Notes: generated by a model not told the origin, from the sequence alone. DNA of 64,000 nucleotides from Sinorhizobium fredii (GCF_002944405.1 NZ_CP024307.1:3058501-3122500); one strand, 5' to 3'. Shown: positions 18,327 through 27,863, numbered from the stretch's first letter. Translations and numbers: made by a program.

Positions 18327-19388
18327 ATGACAATCTACAACATTGCTCTTATCGGATTTGGTGGCGTCAATCGCGCTCTCACCGAACTCATTGCTACGAA
18401 GAACCCTCTCTGGGAACGAGACCTCGGGTTCCGCCTGAACATCGTAGCTGTCAGCGACCTCTATCTCGGGTCCGTTATTTCGCCGAACGGCCTCGATGCC
18501 AAGACCCTGGTTGAAGCGAACTTCGCGAAAGGCGGGTTCGGGCAGCTTTCTGGCGGCACCGCGGAAGCCGACAACGAGGCCATCATCAAGACGGCGCCTG
18601 CCGACATCATCGTGGAAGCGACATTTACAAACCCGAAGGACGGCGAGCCAGCTGTTTCGCACTGCCGCTGGGCGCTGCAGTCCGGCAAGCATGTCGTCAC
18701 CACGAACAAAGGGCCGGTCGCGATCGCTGCCCAGGAACTGAAGGCCCTTGCAAAGGCGAACGGCGTTCATTTCGAATATGAAGGCTCCGTCATGAGTGGA
18801 ACCCCTGTCATCCGCATGGCGGAAAAGACGCTCGTCGGCGCAGAGGTGAAGGGTTTCGAGGGGATCTTGAACGGTACTTCGAACTTCGTCCTCGGCCGCA
18901 TGGAATGCGGCCTTGACTTCGCCACTGCGGTCAGGGAAGCCCAGATACTCGGCTATGCGGAAGCCGATCCAACCGCCGATGTGGAAGGCTTTGACGTTCG
19001 CCTCAAGGTGGTGATCCTGGCAAACGAGTTGCTGGGGGCAAGCCTCAAGCCCGAAGAAGTCACGTGCACGGGCATCTCCAGGCTTTGTCCTTCCGATATC
19101 GAAGCCGCAGCCGCAGCAAATAGCCGTTGGAAGTTAATCGGATCGGCGGTTCGGAATGAAGACGGGACGGTAACTAGCAGCGTTTCTCCGAAGCAGCTTC
19201 CCTTCGAGCATCCACTCGCCGGTGTAAACGGCGCGTCCAATGCGGTATCGCTTGACACCGAACTACTCGGTCGCGTCACCATCACCGGCCCTGGGGCCGG
19301 CCGGGTTGAGACCGCTTATGCGCTGCTGTCCGATATCGTCGCCATTCACAAAGCCCAGGCAGGCACCGCTACGAAGGAGGCCGCATGA
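18327..19388 (+). CDS. Homoserine dehydrogenase, short catabolic type
   Basis: Predicted 353 residues with no C-terminal ACT domain, so feedback control by threonine is unlikely. NAD(P) loop [48 protein letters not shown]; and [15 protein letters not shown] with the aspartate and lysine used in hydride transfer. The ATG at 18327 follows GGAGA. It overlaps the next gene by ATGA. With an aldehyde dehydrogenase and an aspartase downstream, the likely direction is oxidation of homoserine to aspartate semialdehyde, feeding aspartate and fumarate. Catabolic homoserine dehydrogenases are known in rhizobia that eat pea-root homoserine; the match to those loci is my inference. Confidence 0.85.
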   Translation: MTIYNIALIGFGGVNRALTELIATKNPLWERDLGFRLNIVAVSDLYLGSVISPNGLDAKTLVEANFAKGGFGQLSGGTAEADNEAIIKTAPADIIVEATFTNPKDGEPAVSHCRWALQSGKHVVTTNKGPVAIAAQELKALAKANGVHFEYEGSVMSGTPVIRMAEKTLVGAEVKGFEGILNGTSNFVLGRMECGLDFATAVREAQILGYAEADPTADVEGFDVRLKVVILANELLGASLKPEEVTCTGISRLCPSDIEAAAAANSRWKLIGSAVRNEDGTVTSSVSPKQLPFEHPLAGVNGASNAVSLDTELLGRVTITGPGAGRVETAYALLSDIVAIHKAQAGTATKEAA

Positions 19389-20803
19389 TGCAGAGCCTCG
19401 CTCTCAGCAAGAAGACCTCCGTAGACGAGATCATTATCAGCAATCCGTTCGACGGCAGCTTTGTCGGAACGGTTTCTGAGACCAGCACGGACAGCGTGAA
19501 CCTGCTGCTCGAGCGCGCCAATCGGGGTGCGCAGATCGCACGATCCCTGACCCGCCATGAGCGCTCCGCAATTCTCGAAAAGGCGGCAGCAGCTGTTGAA
19601 GCCCGAAAGGAGGAATTTGCACTCCTAATCGTGCGGGAAGCCGGGAAGACAATCACCCAGGCCCGCAAGGAGGCTACGCGGTGTGTCAATACGTTGAAGC
19701 TTTCGGCGGATGAAGCGAAGCGAAATGCTGGCGAGGTGATCCCCTTTGATTCCTATGCCGGGTCGGAATCCCGTCAGGGCTGGTACACACGGGAGCCGCT
19801 CGGCATCATCACTGCGATCACGCCTTACAACGACCCGCTCAATCTCGTGGCCCACAAGCTCGGGCCCGCGATCGCCGGCGGCAATGCCGTACTCCTGAAG
19901 CCGTCGGAGCTTACGCCTTTGTCGGCCATCAAGCTGGTGGAAGTGCTACTCGAAAGTGGGTTGCCGGAGGCAGTCATCACGGTAGCTGTCGGCGGGGCAG
20001 ACCTGGGCAAATCGCTCGTTTCGGCCAGGGACGTTCGGATGATCTCCTTCACGGGTGGTTTTAAGACCGGCGAGGCCATTGCGAAGAGTGCCGGCATCAA
20101 GAAGCTCGCGATGGATCTCGGCGGAAATGCACCGGTTATCGTTATGGGAAACAGCGACTTTGACGCGGCGGTTGAAGGATGCGTGTCGGGTGCCTACTGG
20201 GCGGCCGGCCAGAACTGCATCGGCACGCAGCGAATTCTGGTCCAGCGCCCCATCTATGAGCGGTTCAAGGCAGACTTCGTCGATCGGACTGCAAAGCTCA
20301 AGACCGGTAATCCGATGGACGTAGATACCGACGTGGGGCCAATGATTTCCGAAAAGGCGGTCGCCCGAGCTGCTGCCATGGTCGAGCGCGCAATCGCCGC
20401 TGGCGCTACGCTCGTTTGCGGGCACAAGCCCTCCGGCACTCTCTACCCGCCAACAATACTGGAGAATGCGCCAGCAACGTGCGACCTGTGGATTGAGGAG
20501 GTCTTTGCACCGATTGTCATCCTGCAGCCGTTCGATGAACTGGATGAGGCAATCCAGCTGGCAAACAGCCCGGAATACAGCCTCCACGCTGGTATCTTCA
20601 CCAATGATCTGGAGGAGGCTCTCGATGCCGCCAATCAAATCGACGCCGGGGGCGTCATGATCAATGACTCGTCCGACTATCGGTTCGACGCGATGCCCTT
20701 TGGCGGCTTCAAATACGGCAGCATGGGACGTGAAGGCGTTCGGTTTGCCTATGAAGACATGACCCAGCCGAAGGTCGTCTGCATCAATCGGCTGAAGCGG
20801 TGA
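19385..20803 (+). CDS. Aldehyde dehydrogenase, probable aspartate-semialdehyde oxidising
   Basis: NAD(P) aldehyde dehydrogenase of 472 residues, in the lactaldehyde/non-phosphorylating GAPDH-like branch. The catalytic cysteine is Cys278 in [14 protein letters not shown] site [10 protein letters not shown]. The usual general base Glu of ELGG is Asp here ([10 protein letters not shown]), a noticeable change. AAGGAGG precedes the start; an ATG three bases later is equally possible. Coupled by ATGA to homoserine dehydrogenase, it is best explained as oxidising aspartate semialdehyde to aspartate without phosphate. Succinate semialdehyde or another small aldehyde cannot be excluded. Confidence 0.8.
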   Translation: MMQSLALSKKTSVDEIIISNPFDGSFVGTVSETSTDSVNLLLERANRGAQIARSLTRHERSAILEKAAAAVEARKEEFALLIVREAGKTITQARKEATRCVNTLKLSADEAKRNAGEVIPFDSYAGSESRQGWYTREPLGIITAITPYNDPLNLVAHKLGPAIAGGNAVLLKPSELTPLSAIKLVEVLLESGLPEAVITVAVGGADLGKSLVSARDVRMISFTGGFKTGEAIAKSAGIKKLAMDLGGNAPVIVMGNSDFDAAVEGCVSGAYWAAGQNCIGTQRILVQRPIYERFKADFVDRTAKLKTGNPMDVDTDVGPMISEKAVARAAAMVERAIAAGATLVCGHKPSGTLYPPTILENAPATCDLWIEEVFAPIVILQPFDELDEAIQLANSPEYSLHAGIFTNDLEEALDAANQIDAGGVMINDSSDYRFDAMPFGGFKYGSMGREGVRFAYEDMTQPKVVCINRLKR

Positions 20804-20919
20804 CAGGCGCCGCTTCCTTCAGCTCAGCTCATCGATGCGTCTAGTTGAGCCCGCCTGCTCAAAAGGCAATCACTGATGCAATGCACCACGCCGGAATTCT
20901 GGATCAGGGAGAGTAGAGA

Positions 20920-22329
20920 ATGGGAACTGAACGCATAGAGGCCGACTTGATCGGGTCCCTTCCGATCCCTAGCAATGTTCTGTACGGCGTCCACACCCGT
21001 CGAGCCGAGCTCAACTTTGACGTTTCGGGTCTTCGGCTGAAAGACTTTCCCGAACTTATCCAATCTATGGCTATGGTCAAGAAAGCGGCAGCGCTCGCGA
21101 ACGATGAGCTTGGTCTTCTCCCGGTGGAAAAAGCATCGGCGATCTCCGAGGCCTGCGATGATCTCATCGAGCTGAAGGGTGTCGATGAGAACTTCCCGAT
21201 CGATATGATGCAGGGCGGCGCTGGCACGTCCACGAATATGAATGTTAATGAGGTTGTAACTAACCTCGCGCTCTTGAAGCTCGGGGCCAATGTGGGCGAC
21301 TACGCAAAGTTGCATCCCAATGATGATGTGAACCTTTCCCAGTCGACCAACGATGTCTATCCCACCGCGCTCCGTCTGACTATTCTTCGCGCTTGTGACG
21401 GACTGATAGCGTCCCAGGTCGGCTTGCGCGACGCATTCCGTGCAAGGGCGAGTGAATATGCGACTGCGCTGAAGGTCGGCCGCACTCAGTTGCAGGATGC
21501 TGTTCCGATGACAGTTGGGCAGGAATTTGAAGCATTCGCGGAGCTCATCGACGAAGATATCATCCAACTGCAGTCGGCTTCCAAGCTGTTGAAAGAAGTC
21601 AATCTCGGTGGATCTGCGATCGGCACCTCAATCAACGTGCCTCCCGGTTTTTCCGCCGCAGCTTGCGTGCACCTGGCGCAGATTTCGGGGATCCACGTCA
21701 TTCCAGCCCGAAACCTGATTGAGGCCACATCTGATGCGGGCGGGTTCGTTTCGTTCTCCGGCGTTCTGAAACGAATTGCAGTGAAGCTGACCAAGATCTG
21801 CAATGATTTGCGTCTCTTGAGCAGTGGGCCTCGCGGGGGCCTGGGTGAAATCCGACTGCCGCCTGTGCAAGCGGGATCCTCAATCATGCCCGGCAAAGTC
21901 AATCCCGTCATTCCGGAAATGATGAACCAGATCGGGTTCCAGGTTATCGGAAATGATCTCACGGTAACGCTCGCGGCCAGCGCGGGGCAGTTGCAACTGA
22001 ATGCAATGGAGCCAGTGATGGTTCTCAACATCCTTCAGTCCATGCGGATGCTGACGCGGGGGATGGAGATTTTTAAGCAGCGATGCATCGAGGGTATTGA
22101 AGTCGACGTCGACCGCTGCAAGGCCCTCCTAGACCAGTCTCTCGTGCTCGCGACGCCGTTGGCAATGCTTATCGGGTATAGCAAGGCAGCGTATCTTTCC
22201 AAAAAGGCGCTGACTGAAAAGCGGGAATTGCGGCAGGTTGTGGAAGAGGAAGGAATTTTGGCGCCTGGCCAAATTGACGAGCTCTTTGAAGGCAGCGTTC
22301 GCAAAACGTCCCTGAGTTCGTCGGCCTGA
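20920..22329 (+). CDS. aspA: Aspartate ammonia-lyase
   Basis: Fumarase/aspartase superfamily protein of 469 residues. Signature loop GSSIMPGKVNPVIPE with the catalytic serine; GGAGTSTNMNVNEV and TGxT-like QSTNDVYPTALR regions bind substrate. It converts aspartate to fumarate and ammonia. GGGAGA precedes the ATG. It lies 116 bases after the aldehyde dehydrogenase on the same strand and completes a route homoserine to aspartate semialdehyde to aspartate to fumarate. Fumarase is the main alternative, but the context favours aspartase. Confidence 0.85.
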   Translation: MGTERIEADLIGSLPIPSNVLYGVHTRRAELNFDVSGLRLKDFPELIQSMAMVKKAAALANDELGLLPVEKASAISEACDDLIELKGVDENFPIDMMQGGAGTSTNMNVNEVVTNLALLKLGANVGDYAKLHPNDDVNLSQSTNDVYPTALRLTILRACDGLIASQVGLRDAFRARASEYATALKVGRTQLQDAVPMTVGQEFEAFAELIDEDIIQLQSASKLLKEVNLGGSAIGTSINVPPGFSAAACVHLAQISGIHVIPARNLIEATSDAGGFVSFSGVLKRIAVKLTKICNDLRLLSSGPRGGLGEIRLPPVQAGSSIMPGKVNPVIPEMMNQIGFQVIGNDLTVTLAASAGQLQLNAMEPVMVLNILQSMRMLTRGMEIFKQRCIEGIEVDVDRCKALLDQSLVLATPLAMLIGYSKAAYLSKKALTEKRELRQVVEEEGILAPGQIDELFEGSVRKTSLSSSA

Positions 22330-22341
22330 TAGGGTAGGAAA

Positions 22342-23127
22342 ATGGCTGTTTTTACCGAGCTTTCTGATGAAGATCGCCAGTCGATCACTGCAGCCTATGG
22401 GTTTAGGTCGCTTTTGTCAGTGATTGGGATCGCTGACGGCGACAGCGAGACGACCTACCTGTTTCGCGCCAAGGAAGGCGAATTCATCGTTACGCTTTTC
22501 GAGAACGGAGCCCAGCCTTTAGATCTGGAAAGAGCTTTCGAAACGATGGAGGCGCTCTATCGAAAGGGCGTCCCCTGCCCCAAGCCGCTGCGCACCCACG
22601 ACGGCAACGCCACGTGCCGGGCCGCAGGTCGATTGGTTGCGGTCGTCAGCTTCGTACCGGGCTCCTCGTCCAGCATTGCAGGCGCGGCAAAATGCCGAAA
22701 CCTGGGTCGTGTGATGGCTCAAGTCCATACTGTTTTGGAACGAAAGGCGAAGTGCACATCAACAGATCTACCGTCTGGGGCTATTCACGGCGCGTTGGTC
22801 CACGAGAATATCTTTTTCCTTGGAGATGAAGTAAGCGGGGTCATTAACTTCAGACTGCGGCACGATGATACGCTGTTGTCGGAGGTTGCGGATGTGATTG
22901 TCGGTTGGGCGGGGGAATCCAACGGAGAACTGAACAAAGAGCGGGCGCGCGCGCTACTGCAGGGTTATGAAGAGGTCCGAAGACTGACCGGCGCGGAAAA
23001 AGAGGCATTGCCGGGTTTCATAATGGCTTCAACATCGAAGCGTTTGGCAAGCCAAAAGGAAAAAACCTTCCTACCGGAAATCGCCATGGTAGCTTATCGG
23101 TCAGTAACGCCCGACATTCTAGGCTGA
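22342..23127 (+). CDS. Homoserine kinase (ThrB)-like protein with lost catalytic residues
   Basis: Predicted 261 residues, clearly related to APH-fold homoserine kinase (start MAVFTELSDEDRQSI, then LLSVIGIADGDSETTYLF and YRKGVPCPKPL), which usually has about 320. The catalytic loop expected as IHADLFPDN is IHGALVHEN (Asp replaced by Ala151), and the metal Asp of the expected IDF is Asn169 (VINF). About 60 residues between the N-lobe and this loop are missing. It should not phosphorylate. The frame is clean and lies 12 bases after aspA and 18 before an Lrp gene, so it may be kept as a pseudokinase that binds homoserine, or be early in decay. Confidence 0.75.
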   Translation: MAVFTELSDEDRQSITAAYGFRSLLSVIGIADGDSETTYLFRAKEGEFIVTLFENGAQPLDLERAFETMEALYRKGVPCPKPLRTHDGNATCRAAGRLVAVVSFVPGSSSSIAGAAKCRNLGRVMAQVHTVLERKAKCTSTDLPSGAIHGALVHENIFFLGDEVSGVINFRLRHDDTLLSEVADVIVGWAGESNGELNKERARALLQGYEEVRRLTGAEKEALPGFIMASTSKRLASQKEKTFLPEIAMVAYRSVTPDILG

Positions 23128-23145
23128 TCGACCGGCTTCAACCCC

Positions 23146-23586
23146 ATGAAATATCTTCTCGATCGAACTGACGAACAGATACTCGTCGAATTGAAAGCCA
23201 ACGCCCGGATCTCGCACGCGGAGTTGTCGGCGAAGGTGAATCTTTCGCGCAACGCCGTGCGAGTGCGGATCGAGCGACTGGAGCGACAAGGCTTCATCAA
23301 AGGATATACGATCGTGACCGGCGATGGGAGTAGCCAACACGTTACGACCGCACTGATCTTCGTTTACCGGCACGATCGCATGAGGGGCGGCGACGTCATC
23401 CAGGCGCTGCGGAAAATCCCGGAAGTCGTCGCTTGCGACGTTATGACCGGCGACTTCGATCTCCTCGTCAGGGTCGAGTCTCCCGAGGCTGATCGCATCC
23501 GGCAGATTTGGCAGCTGATAGCTGAGATGCCCGGGGTGCGCGATACACTGACTGCCTTTGCTCTCTCCTCGGTAATCCGAAAATAG
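23146..23586 (+). CDS. Lrp/AsnC regulator of the homoserine operon
   Basis: Predicted 146 residues. HTH: LDRTDEQILVELKANARISH and VNLSRNAVRVRIERLERQGF; RAM domain with VVACDVMTGDFDLLVRVE. It differs from the MKLDRID subtype found elsewhere in the window. It is the last gene of the homoserine row, 18 bases after the pseudokinase gene, and probably responds to homoserine or aspartate. Bases 23587-23786 downstream contain nothing I recognise. Confidence 0.85.
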   Translation: MKYLLDRTDEQILVELKANARISHAELSAKVNLSRNAVRVRIERLERQGFIKGYTIVTGDGSSQHVTTALIFVYRHDRMRGGDVIQALRKIPEVVACDVMTGDFDLLVRVESPEADRIRQIWQLIAEMPGVRDTLTAFALSSVIRK

Positions 23587-23786
23587 AGCGCCGCAAACAA
23601 AGGCACATCTTGTTTTGACGTCGCCCGAAAGGATCAGCTGTGCCTCGACATCGAGCGCGTGGATGGGTTTGTTAACGCCCTTCTTAAGCCGACATTCAGG
23701 CGAGATAAATTGTCGCCTTCAGGTGAAATGAGGCATGCTTCTGACGCAGGCCCGCCCCGGCCGCATGGCACTACCAAGAGGTTCAA

Positions 23787-25217
23787 ATGACGATAACCGA
23801 ACGAGGAACCCAGTTCTATATTGGCGGGGAGTGGCAAGAACACGCGGACGCAACGAGTCTGCCCGTCGTTGATCCCGCCTCGGAACGGATTGTCGGACAT
23901 ATCGCCGCCGGAGAGGCAAACCACGTCGATCTCGCGGTTGCGGCAGCGCGCAAGGCCTTCCCGGCCTTCTCTCAATCATCTGTGCCCGAGAGGCTTGAGC
24001 TCCTCGGCAGGGTGCATTCGCTCCTGAAGGAGAGAGCGGAGCTGTTCGCCGAAGCGCTCGTGATGGAGATGGGGGCGGCGATCAGCTTTGCGCGGGCCTC
24101 GCAGGTTCCTTTTGCCGCGGAACACATTCGTGTCCAGATGGAGGTGCTCGAGAACTACCGGTTCGTGACGGTCGATGGGCGCACCGCAACGGCCAAGGAG
24201 CCGATCGGCGTTTGCGCCCTGATCACCCCGTGGAACTGGCCACTCTACCAGATCACCGCCAAGGCCGCCCCGGCCATCGCGGCGGGCTGCACCGTCGTCC
24301 TCAAACCTAGCGAGCTGTCCCCCTACAGCGCCTTGCTCTTCGCCCAACTGATGCATGATGCCGGCACTCCGCCAGGCGTGTTCAACCTGGTCAATGGCAC
24401 TGGAGAGAGTGTCGGCGCAGCTCTCTCCAGCCACCCAGAGGTCGACATGATCTCAATCACCGGCTCGACGCGTGCGGGGGTACTCGTCGCGCAGGCGGCG
24501 GCCCCGACGGTCAAGCGGGTGGTCCAGGAACTTGGCGGCAAATCACCCAACATCCTGCTCGATGATGCTGATTTCGCCGAGGCGGTACCGAAAGGCGTCC
24601 TTGCCGGAATGCGCAATGTCGGCCAGTCGTGCAGCGCCCCGACACGCATGCTCGTGCCCGCCCATCGGCTCGCCGAGGTCGAGGATCTGGCCAGCAAAAC
24701 CGCACATGCCATCCGCGTCGGCGATCCGAGGGATCCGGCGACCACGATGGGGCCCATCGCCAATCGCGCCCAGTATGAGCGGGTGCAGACCATGATCCGG
24801 GCGGGAATCGACGAAGGCGCGAAGCTCCTGTGCGGCGGACTGGGACGCCCGGCAGGTCTCGATCGAGGCTTCTTCACGCAGCCGACGATTTTTTCCGAGG
24901 TTCGGCCAGAGATGCGCGTCGCTCGCGAGGAGATCTTTGGGCCGGTCCTTGCGATCATGCCCTACCGGGACGAAGAAGAGGCAATCACGATCGCCAACGA
25001 CACGGTCTATGGACTGGGAGCCCATGTCCAGTCCCCGGATCCGGAGCGGGCTCGACGAGTCGCCGCGCGGATCCGCGCCGGGCAGGTTCACATCAACTAT
25101 CCGGCGTGGGACGGGACGGCCGCGTTCGGTGGCTACAAGCACTCGGGCAATGGGCGCGAATATGGCGTGCACGGGCTTGAGGAGTATCTCGAGACGAAGT
25201 CCATCCTGGGCTATTGA
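23787..25217 (+). CDS. NAD-dependent aldehyde dehydrogenase
   Basis: Predicted 476 residues. ITPWNWPLYQI and TVVLKPSE bind NAD; ITGSTRAG; QELGGKSPN supplies the base Glu; Cys282 in GQSCSAPTRM is the nucleophile. Closest to broad aldehyde dehydrogenases of the 3-succinoylsemialdehyde-pyridine/aldehyde type. Its 3' end overlaps the convergent LysR gene by 7 bases. The divergent LysR-aldolase pair beyond suggests it oxidises the aldehyde released by the DSD1-type aldolase at 26232 (inference). Confidence 0.85.
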   Translation: MTITERGTQFYIGGEWQEHADATSLPVVDPASERIVGHIAAGEANHVDLAVAAARKAFPAFSQSSVPERLELLGRVHSLLKERAELFAEALVMEMGAAISFARASQVPFAAEHIRVQMEVLENYRFVTVDGRTATAKEPIGVCALITPWNWPLYQITAKAAPAIAAGCTVVLKPSELSPYSALLFAQLMHDAGTPPGVFNLVNGTGESVGAALSSHPEVDMISITGSTRAGVLVAQAAAPTVKRVVQELGGKSPNILLDDADFAEAVPKGVLAGMRNVGQSCSAPTRMLVPAHRLAEVEDLASKTAHAIRVGDPRDPATTMGPIANRAQYERVQTMIRAGIDEGAKLLCGGLGRPAGLDRGFFTQPTIFSEVRPEMRVAREEIFGPVLAIMPYRDEEEAITIANDTVYGLGAHVQSPDPERARRVAARIRAGQVHINYPAWDGTAAFGGYKHSGNGREYGVHGLEEYLETKSILGY

Positions 25218-26140
25218 CCACCCGGTTCCGAACAAGCCGCTTGCCAGGGCGGCGGCTTCAGCGCTTGTCGAAGCATCGTTAGGAAGGCAGTAGTCCGGGC
25301 GCTTCGCCCGTGACGCGAGCCGAGCATCGCGACGATGTCGGCCGGTGGGAGCTTCCAGTTGGGCAGCACCTGCTGCAGCCGTCCGTCAGCGAGATCTTCT
25401 GCCACGTTCCACTCGGAACGGATCATGATGCCCTGACCGGCAAGCGCCCACTCGCGGATGACGGCACCATCGTTGCTCGACATGACCGGATTGACGCGCA
25501 CCGTCGCCATCTCCTGTCGCGGCCCCTTGAAGCGCCACAGCGTCACGTCCTCGTCGTTTTCCCGAACGGCAAGACAGCGATGTTGAGCAAGATCGGCGGG
25601 CGCTGAAATGGGCGGTGCCGAGTCGAGGTACCTCGGACTTGCGCAGAGTATTCGAGGGTTCGGCGCCAGTGTCGTGACGACCTGGTCCAGATGCCCCGGC
25701 GCCCCAATGTGAACAACGACATCATAGCTTTCGACGAGCAGAGCCGCCGGATGATCGGACAACTGCAGCGTAGCGGTCGCGCCGCCGTGCTCTCGTGCGA
25801 ACGCTTCCACGACCGGGGCCACATAGAGCCGTCCAAAGCCGTGTGGTGCGGCGACCCTGAGGTGCCCGCGAACCGCGCCTCTGCGATCAGCTAGGGCTTC
25901 GGCAAGCGAATCGATGGTCTCGCTGACGATAACGCTGTGAGAAGCAACCAACGAGCCCTCTTCCGTGAGGCGCAGCCGCCGTCCGGACCGATCGATCAGC
26001 CGCACCCCGACCTTCTCTTCCAGCGCTCGCAGGCGCTGTGTCACTGCCGGAGGCGTGACGTTCAGCTTTCTCGCGCTTTCCGCGAGAGATTTCGAGCCTG
26101 TCAGCACCGAAAAGAAGGCAAGGTCATCGGACGTCAACAT
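25211..26140 (-). CDS. LysR family transcriptional regulator
   Basis: Predicted 309 residues. N-terminal wHTH: LAESARKLNVTPPAVTQRLR; C-terminal substrate-binding domain from about residue 90 (RGHLRVAAPHGFGR). The ATG at 26140 follows AGGTG. It is divergent from the aldolase-RidA-FAD operon with 91 bases between, the standard layout for a LysR activator of the divergent operon. Its 3' end overlaps the aldehyde dehydrogenase. Confidence 0.85.
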   Translation of the reverse strand: MLTSDDLAFFSVLTGSKSLAESARKLNVTPPAVTQRLRALEEKVGVRLIDRSGRRLRLTEEGSLVASHSVIVSETIDSLAEALADRRGAVRGHLRVAAPHGFGRLYVAPVVEAFAREHGGATATLQLSDHPAALLVESYDVVVHIGAPGHLDQVVTTLAPNPRILCASPRYLDSAPPISAPADLAQHRCLAVRENDEDVTLWRFKGPRQEMATVRVNPVMSSNDGAVIREWALAGQGIMIRSEWNVAEDLADGRLQQVLPNWKLPPADIVAMLGSRHGRSARTTAFLTMLRQALKPPPWQAACSEPGGQ

Positions 26141-26178
26141 TAATGAACACCTGAAGCAAACATTCACTTGTCATTAAT
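26139..26178. promoter_or_regulatory. Candidate LysR operator, 8-bp inverted repeat
   Basis: ATTAATGA at 26139-26146 and its exact reverse complement TCATTAAT at 26171-26178 lie between the divergent LysR and aldolase genes, 24 bases apart. The first arm overlaps the LysR start codon, which would suit autorepression. The region is AT-rich. No footprint data; candidate only. Confidence 0.45.
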
Positions 26179-26231
26179 TGTCATCTTTATGGTTTGACTG
26201 CAAGGTGAAATCCCGAATTGGAGATCAGATC

Positions 26232-27410
26232 ATGGTCCAAGCGACGATCGAGCCCACACCCCGGCTGGCCGCCTCGACCAGCCTTGAGGACCTGGAAACA
26301 CCCTGCTTGGTCCTGGACGCTGGCCGAATGGACAGGAATGTTCAGCGGCTCAGAAGCCGACTTGACGCCATGGGAGTGGCACTCCGGCCGCATTTGAAGA
26401 CCGCCAAGTCGATCGAAGTGGCACGGCGGGTGATGAGCTCGCCGGCGGGACCGGCAACTGTCTCTACCCTGAAGGAGGCTGAACAGTTCGCGGCGGCAGG
26501 CGTCCGGGACATGATCTATGCAGTCGGCATCGCTCCAGCGAAGCTCGCGCGTGTCGCGGAGCTGCGCGCAAGCGGCGTCGATCTCGTGGTCACTCTGGAT
26601 ACTGTTCAGCAGGCGCGAGCGGTGGCCGAGGCGTCTCGGCGGTCCGGGACGCGCATCCCGGCCATGATCGAGATCGATTGCGACGGCCACCGCTCCGGTG
26701 TGCGACCCACTAACCAGGCGCAGCTGGTGGAAATCGGGCAGGCGCTGACGGCAGGTGCTGAGCTGCGTGGAGTCCTCACCCACGCCGGCGACAGCTATAA
26801 GGGCGGAGGTGTCGAGGCGCTGCGGCTCTCCGCGGGGACGGAACGATCGGCCGTCGTGGAGGCGGCGCGCATTCTGCGGACCGCGGGGCTGCCCTGCCCG
26901 GTCGTCAGCGTCGGCTCGACACCGACGGCCCATCACGCGACGGATCTCGCTGGAGTGACGGAAGTCCGCGCGGGCGTCTTCGTCTTCTTCGACCTGGTGA
27001 TGGCTGGGCTCGGTGTCTGCCAAATCGAAGACATCGCACTCAGCGTGCTTGCGACCGTCATCGGACACCAGCGCGAGAAAGGGTGGATCATAACTGATGG
27101 CGGATGGATGTCGCTGTCGCGGGACCGTGGCACTGGTAAGCAGGCCGTCGACCAGGGCTATGGTCTGGTCTGTGACGTGGATGGCACGCCCTATCAAGAC
27201 GTCATCGTTGCCGACGCGAACCAGGAACACGGAATCGTCGCCGTGCGTCCCGGATCGAACGCACGTCTGCCGGATTTGGCGGTCGGAGACCGGGTGCGGA
27301 TCCTGCCAAACCACGCCTGTGCGACCGCTGCGCAGCACGAAACCTATCACGTGGTCCGCGGCCGCTCGCACGCTGTCGAGACCCGCTGGACCCGCTTCGG
27401 AGGCTGGTGA
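26232..27410 (+). CDS. DSD1/D-threonine aldolase family PLP enzyme
   Basis: Predicted 392 residues, fold-type III PLP enzyme of the D-threonine aldolase/D-serine dehydratase/beta-hydroxyaspartate aldolase group. PLP Lys56 in RPHLKTAK; IEIDCDGHRSGV; VSVGSTPT phosphate site; C-terminal metal site PNHACATAAQHETYHV with the His and Cys ligands. Members split beta-hydroxy amino acids to glycine plus an aldehyde, or dehydrate D-serine-type substrates. The ATG at 26232 follows GGAGA. It overlaps ridA and is followed by a FAD amino acid oxidase, which could oxidise glycine or a D-amino acid. Confidence 0.85.
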   Translation: MVQATIEPTPRLAASTSLEDLETPCLVLDAGRMDRNVQRLRSRLDAMGVALRPHLKTAKSIEVARRVMSSPAGPATVSTLKEAEQFAAAGVRDMIYAVGIAPAKLARVAELRASGVDLVVTLDTVQQARAVAEASRRSGTRIPAMIEIDCDGHRSGVRPTNQAQLVEIGQALTAGAELRGVLTHAGDSYKGGGVEALRLSAGTERSAVVEAARILRTAGLPCPVVSVGSTPTAHHATDLAGVTEVRAGVFVFFDLVMAGLGVCQIEDIALSVLATVIGHQREKGWIITDGGWMSLSRDRGTGKQAVDQGYGLVCDVDGTPYQDVIVADANQEHGIVAVRPGSNARLPDLAVGDRVRILPNHACATAAQHETYHVVRGRSHAVETRWTRFGGW

Positions 27411-27835
27411 TGCCCAAGTCCATGACTGTGAATACCGATCGAGCACCAAGCCCGGCGGGCCACTACTCACAAGCGAAGCTCGTCGGTCAGCATCTCTACA
27501 TTTCGGGTCAGCTCCCGATCCGCACGGGTGGAGAGGCCCTGGCGGATAACAGCTTCGAGACCCAGGCGGCGCAGGCCCTCGACAACTTGCTGGCGATTCT
27601 GGAAGCCGCAGGCGGAACCGCGGCCGATCTCGTTAGGGTGACCGCCTACATCGTCGGCGTGGCCAATTGGCCTCGCTTCAACCAGGTTTATGCGGCGCGA
27701 CTAGGGGATTCCCGTCCGGCTCGTACCGTCGTTCCGGTGCCGGAACTTCACTATGGCTATCTCGTCGAAGTCGATGCGATAGCCGTCATTGCCTCAGATG
27801 CTCCTGCCGGAGGGGCAGGAAACAGGGCCGTATAA
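27410..27835 (+). CDS. ridA: RidA/YjgF/UK114 family imine deaminase
   Basis: Predicted 141 residues. GHYSQAKLVGQHLYISGQLP and the RTVVPVPELHYGYLVEVDAI region with the ligand-binding Arg are typical. RidA proteins hydrolyse reactive enamine/imine intermediates released by PLP and flavin enzymes. GGAGG precedes the ATG at 27410, which overlaps the aldolase stop. Sitting between a PLP enzyme and a FAD amino acid oxidase, it would clear imines from either. A 24-base piece of this gene is preserved in the deletion scar at 30445-30468. Confidence 0.85.
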   Translation: MPKSMTVNTDRAPSPAGHYSQAKLVGQHLYISGQLPIRTGGEALADNSFETQAAQALDNLLAILEAAGGTAADLVRVTAYIVGVANWPRFNQVYAARLGDSRPARTVVPVPELHYGYLVEVDAIAVIASDAPAGGAGNRAV

Positions 27836-27863
27836 ATCGGCCGCCAAAGTTCAGGTCAGCCCC

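Noticed and set aside
18327..23586. Canavanine-degradation locus
   Set aside because: Homoserine is a product of canavanine gamma-lyase, but no PLP gamma-lyase or guanidine-handling gene is present in the window.
25297..25311. Short GC hairpin resembling a terminator
   Set aside because: It lies inside the LysR coding region and has no T-run.
26187..27470. 427-residue minus-strand frame opposite the DSD1-type aldolase
   Set aside because: The aldolase on the plus strand has all PLP and metal motifs; the opposite frame has none.
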